The notes under the pieces are model-generated. The model was not told the DNA's origin. It worked only from the letters and a program-made list of their open reading frames with translations, and ran no database searches. The position numbers were made by a program, and so were the translations under genes. This document shows, one piece after another, positions 60,957 to 64,000 of a DNA stretch of 64,000 bases. Source of the DNA: Streptomyces sp. S465 (GTDB taxonomy: Bacteria; Actinomycetota; Actinomycetes; Streptomycetales; Streptomycetaceae); NCBI RefSeq assembly GCF_026898115.1, contig NZ_CP114036.1, forward strand, positions 3,100,001 through 3,164,000. The letters are read 5' to 3'. The first letter of the stretch is position 1, and the number at the start of each line of letters is the position of its first letter.

Positions 60957-63938
60957 TTACGGGAGCAGCGGTACGGGCTGGAAGGTCAGCGAGGCCGACC
61001 CCGACGACGGGCTCAGGCCCGGCGCACCGGCGAAGGAGGCGGTGTACGTCGAGGCGGTGAGGACGGTCGGCGACACGGTGACGTTGCTGAGCGTCGCCGT
61101 GCCACTGGCGTTGGTGACCGCGCTGCCCAGCGGGATCGGGCCCAGTGCGGAGTTGGCGACGAAGGTGAGGGTCTGACCTGGGATCGGGTTGTTCGACGCG
61201 TCCCTCAGCGTCGCGCTCAGGGTCGGGATGACCAGCGTGCCGTTGAACCGCAGCCGGATGGTGGCCGGGTTGGCGGTCACGGTGGTCCCGGTCGGCGCCG
61301 CGCCCACGTTCTGGGTGATCGTCGGCGAGGTGGAGCCGCTGAAGCAGCCGTCGCCGCCGTAGGAGGCGACGACCGTGTGCGGTCCGGCGGTGAGGATGTT
61401 GGTGCTGACGCTGGCCTGTCCGAAGGCGTTGAGCGTGCCGGTGAGGGTGGGCCCACCGCTGATCACGAACGTGACGGTCCCGGTCGGAGTGCCCGTCGCC
61501 GGCGGCACCGCGGTCACGGTGGCGGTGAAGGTCACGGTCTGGCCGGTGGTAGACGGGTTCGGCGAAGAGGTGAGCGTGGTCATGGTGTTGGCCTGACCGA
61601 CGGTGACCGATCCGGAGGCCGACGAGCCCCCGACACCGGTGTTGCCCGCATAGGTCGCCGTCACCGCGTGCGTACCCACCGGAATGGCACTGGTCGTCAC
61701 ACACGCCTGACCACTGGCGTTCAACGTCCCGGTCAACGTCGGACCACCCGCGATCGCGAACGTCACCGTCCCGGTCGGCGCACAGGTGCCGGGCGATGTC
61801 GTGGTGACCTGCGCGCACAGGGTGACCGCCTGTCCGCACACCGGAGCGGCGGGCGTGATGGTCAGCGTGGTCGTGGACGCGGCCTGGCCGACGGTGATGG
61901 TGCCGGAGGCCGACGAGCCCCCGACACCGGTGTTGCCCGCGTAGGTGGCCGTCACCGCGTGCGTCCCCACCGGAATGGCACTGGTTGTCACACACGCCTG
62001 ACCACTCGCGTTCAACGTCCCGGTCAACGTCGGACCACCCGCGATCGCGAACGTCACCGTCCCGGTCGGCGCACAGGTGCCGGGCGATGTCGTGGTGACC
62101 TGCGCGCACAAGGTCACCGGCTGGCCGCACACCGGAGAGCTGGGCAAGAAGCTCAGCGTGGTGGTGGAGGTGCCCTGGCCCACCGTGACGGAACCGGATG
62201 CGTTCGAGCCCCCGACACCGGCGTCGCCGGAGTACGTGGCCGTCACCGCGTGCGTACCCACCGGAATGGCACTGGTCGTCACACACGCCTGACCACTGGC
62301 GTTCAACGTCCCGGTCAACGTCGGACCACCCGCGATCGCGAACGTCACCGTCCCGGTCGGCGCACAGGTCCCCGGCGCCACCGTGGTCACCTGCGCGCAC
62401 AGGGTGACCGCCTGTCCGCATACCGGAGCGGCGGGCGTGATGGTCAGCGTGGTCAGGGAGGACGCCTGATTCACCGTGATCGGCGTGGTCGCCGTCGAGC
62501 CGATGACATCCCCGTCGCCCGCGTAGGTGACGGTCACGGTGTGCGTGCCGACCGGGATGGCGCTGGTGGTCACGCACGCCTGACCGGTCGCGTCCAGCGT
62601 CCCGGTCAGGGTCGGGCCGCCCGAGACGGCGAAGGTCACGTTCCCGGTGGGCGTGCAGGTGCTGGGCGGCGCGACGGTCACGTTCGCGCAGATGGTCACC
62701 GGCTCGCCGCAGACGGAGGGGCTGGGCGAGACGCTCACCGAGGTGGCCGACGTGCCCTGGCCCACGGTGATCGGCGCCGAACCGCTGGAGCCCGCGACGT
62801 CCGTGCTGCCCCCGTACGTGGCCGTCACGGTGTACGACCCCGCCGTCAGCGCGTTGGTGGTCACACATGCCTGGCCGGTCGCGTCGAGCGTGCCGGTCAG
62901 GGTCGGGCCACCGGTGATCGTGAAGGTCACCGTGCCCGTGGGCGTACAGGTGCTCGGCGGCGCCACCGTGACCTGCGCGCAGATGGTGACGGCCTCGCCG
63001 CACACCGGGGCGGCGGGCGACACCGTGACCGATGTGGCCGACACTCCCTGGCCGACCGTGACCGTTCCGGTGCCGGAGGAGCCGGCGACGTCCCCATTGC
63101 CGCCGTAGGTGGCCGTCACGGCATGCGTCCCCACCGGGATGGCGTTGGTCGTCACGCATGCCTGGCCGGTCGCGTCCAGCGTGCCCGTGAGCGTCGGCCC
63201 GCCCGCCACGGAGAAGGTCACCGTGCCCGTCGGGGTACAGGTGCCGGGCGCCACGACCGCCACCTGCGCGCACAGGGTCACCGACTCACCGCAGACCGGC
63301 GAGGCGGGAGAGACCGTGAGGGTCGTGGTCGAGGAGGCCGGGTTGACGGTGAGCGGGGTCAAGGGCGAGTTGGACGCGGCGAAGTTGGTGTCGCCGTTGT
63401 AGAACGCGGCGACCTGGTGGGTGCCCACGCTCAGGGCCGGGACGGTGACGGAGGCGTTCCCGGAGCCGTCGAGGGTTCCGTTCACCGTGGGCCCGTCGGC
63501 GCTGATGATGAAGGTGACCGTACCGGTGGGGGTGCCACTGCCCGGGGGCACCGCCGCCACATGGGCGGTCAGCGTCACGGTCTCCCCGCAGACGGGGGCG
63601 GGCGGGACGAAGGTGACGGTGGTGGCGGTCGCGGCCAGGTTGACCTGCTGGATGGTCGTGCCGGAGGAATTGTCCGCCGGGTCGGTGGAGTTGACGAAGT
63701 TCGCCGTGACCAGATGGGAGCCGACGGCGAGGGTCGAGTCGGTCACGCTGGCCGTGCCGGAGTCGGGCCCGGTGGGGGTGAGCGTCACGGGGCCGATGGT
63801 CGGGCCACCGGCGAGGACGAAGGTCACGTCTCCGAATGGAGGGGATCCGGCGGTGATGCCGGTGACGGTGGCGGTGTAGGTGACGGACTGACCGAAGACC
63901 GAGGGGTTCGGTGTGGAGGTCACCGTGGTGGTGGACAT
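60957..63938 (-). CDS. Ig-like repeat protein with ten domains
   Basis: A 993-residue protein made of tandem Ig-like (Big_3_5-type) domains. The first nine start with a variant of SVFGQSVTYTATV or VCGEAVTICAQV at 93-97 residue intervals; the tenth is a different Ig-like domain (NPATIRLRFNGTLVIPTLSA). Domains 3-8 contain four conserved cysteines each (VCG..VTLCAQV, GTCxPTGTV, GQACVTT). It lacks any signal peptide or LPxTG anchor, so how it reaches the cell surface, where such domains usually act as adhesive stalks, is unclear. Start ATG 63936-63938. Confidence 0.85.
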   Translation of the reverse strand: MSTTTVTSTPNPSVFGQSVTYTATVTGITAGSPPFGDVTFVLAGGPTIGPVTLTPTGPDSGTASVTDSTLAVGSHLVTANFVNSTDPADNSSGTTIQQVNLAATATTVTFVPPAPVCGETVTLTAHVAAVPPGSGTPTGTVTFIISADGPTVNGTLDGSGNASVTVPALSVGTHQVAAFYNGDTNFAASNSPLTPLTVNPASSTTTLTVSPASPVCGESVTLCAQVAVVAPGTCTPTGTVTFSVAGGPTLTGTLDATGQACVTTNAIPVGTHAVTATYGGNGDVAGSSGTGTVTVGQGVSATSVTVSPAAPVCGEAVTICAQVTVAPPSTCTPTGTVTFTITGGPTLTGTLDATGQACVTTNALTAGSYTVTATYGGSTDVAGSSGSAPITVGQGTSATSVSVSPSPSVCGEPVTICANVTVAPPSTCTPTGNVTFAVSGGPTLTGTLDATGQACVTTSAIPVGTHTVTVTYAGDGDVIGSTATTPITVNQASSLTTLTITPAAPVCGQAVTLCAQVTTVAPGTCAPTGTVTFAIAGGPTLTGTLNASGQACVTTSAIPVGTHAVTATYSGDAGVGGSNASGSVTVGQGTSTTTLSFLPSSPVCGQPVTLCAQVTTTSPGTCAPTGTVTFAIAGGPTLTGTLNASGQACVTTSAIPVGTHAVTATYAGNTGVGGSSASGTITVGQAASTTTLTITPAAPVCGQAVTLCAQVTTTSPGTCAPTGTVTFAIAGGPTLTGTLNASGQACVTTSAIPVGTHAVTATYAGNTGVGGSSASGSVTVGQANTMTTLTSSPNPSTTGQTVTFTATVTAVPPATGTPTGTVTFVISGGPTLTGTLNAFGQASVSTNILTAGPHTVVASYGGDGCFSGSTSPTITQNVGAAPTGTTVTANPATIRLRFNGTLVIPTLSATLRDASNNPIPGQTLTFVANSALGPIPLGSAVTNASGTATLSNVTVSPTVLTASTYTASFAGAPGLSPSSGSASLTFQPVPLLP
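61500..62420. repeat. 291-bp near-identical repeats within the Ig-like gene
   Basis: Three consecutive domains are nearly identical at DNA level. CGGAATGGCACTGGT-type sequence recurs at 61680, 61971 and 62262, exactly 291 bp (97 codons) apart. Synonymous differences are few, which points to recent duplication or gene conversion. Domain number is likely to vary between strains. Confidence 0.85.
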
Positions 63939-64000
63939 GGAAGCGGCCGCCCTTTCCTGCTGGCAGGGGGGATGAGCCGCCCGGCTCCGCGCGGCGCGGG
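63939..64000. other. End of window, upstream of the Ig-like gene
   Basis: A 62-bp upstream region. GGAAAGGG about 18 bases before the ATG could be its ribosome site. Nothing else is visible. Confidence 0.3.

Overview
The window is chromosomal DNA of a high-G+C actinomycete, almost certainly Streptomyces. Third codon positions are strongly G/C, GTG starts are frequent, and the housekeeping order ppdK - dusB - glyS - znuACB/zur - uppS - recO - leuA - M4 protease - era resembles what I remember of the Streptomyces core around S. coelicolor SCO2494-SCO2540. That comparison is from memory, not a search. Accessory genes are inserted between the core genes.

Layout. 0-2.7 kb: start of pyruvate phosphate dikinase (-) and an alpha/alpha-barrel glycoside hydrolase (+). 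2.7-11.1 kb: a tightly overlapping four-gene minus-strand operon (alpha/beta hydrolase, caspase-VMAP protein, MoxR-type AAA+ ATPase, vWA-TPR protein), which fits the vWA-MoxR-VMAP class of predicted NTP-dependent conflict (self/non-self, suicide) systems. 11.2-19.0 kb: dusB, two drug-type MFS exporters (one divergent from an XRE regulator, with a twin-palindrome operator), a minisatellite, and glyS. 19.1-22.5 kb: zinc uptake operon with Zur boxes, then zur. 22.8-26.5 kb: a type VII-style cassette (small protein, WXG-like muramidase, lipoprotein, membrane-anchored GH18-like barrel). 26.6-30.1 kb: an RHS/WXG polymorphic toxin locus with an Ntox17-like tip, an Imm31-like immunity gene and a WXG-like partner; the RHS gene carries a frameshift. 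30.2-31.7 kb: MerR regulator with a typical 19-bp-spacer promoter in front of an internally deleted class IV aminotransferase. 31.7-36.4 kb: uppS, recO, a Scr1/DUF397 regulator cluster, a frameshifted RsbW-like ATPase, a methyltransferase and a zinc-ribbon miniprotein. 36.4-44.4 kb: transposase scraps, an ECF sigma factor with a membrane partner, TetR/oxidoreductase, a kinase-like phosphotransferase, and a tandem-Lrp regulator divergent from an SDR-amidohydrolase pair. 44.4-47.9 kb: a second type VII toxin locus with two YwqJ-type deaminase modules alternating with two SUKH-3 immunity proteins. 48-55 kb: peroxidase-like CMD protein, small secreted protein, intracellular subtilisin with a separate I9-like inhibitor, two GNATs, the second GH18-like paralogue, a broken MMPL transporter and a TerB-like protein. 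55.4-60.9 kb: leuA with an LLLL leader-peptide attenuator, M4 metalloprotease plus emfourin inhibitor, era with its 3' end triplicated, and a cytidine-deaminase-like protein without active-site residues. 60.9-64 kb: a ten-repeat Ig-like protein.

Cross-cutting themes. (1) Three separate conflict or toxin systems lie within 45 kb. (2) Two proteases each have a small dedicated inhibitor immediately downstream. (3) Tandem repeats repeatedly grow at the 3' ends of genes (vWA tail, between the second MFS gene and the next gene, leuA end, era end). (4) Several genes are broken by a single-base change (RHS, RsbW-like) or by larger decay (aminotransferase, MMPL, IS701).
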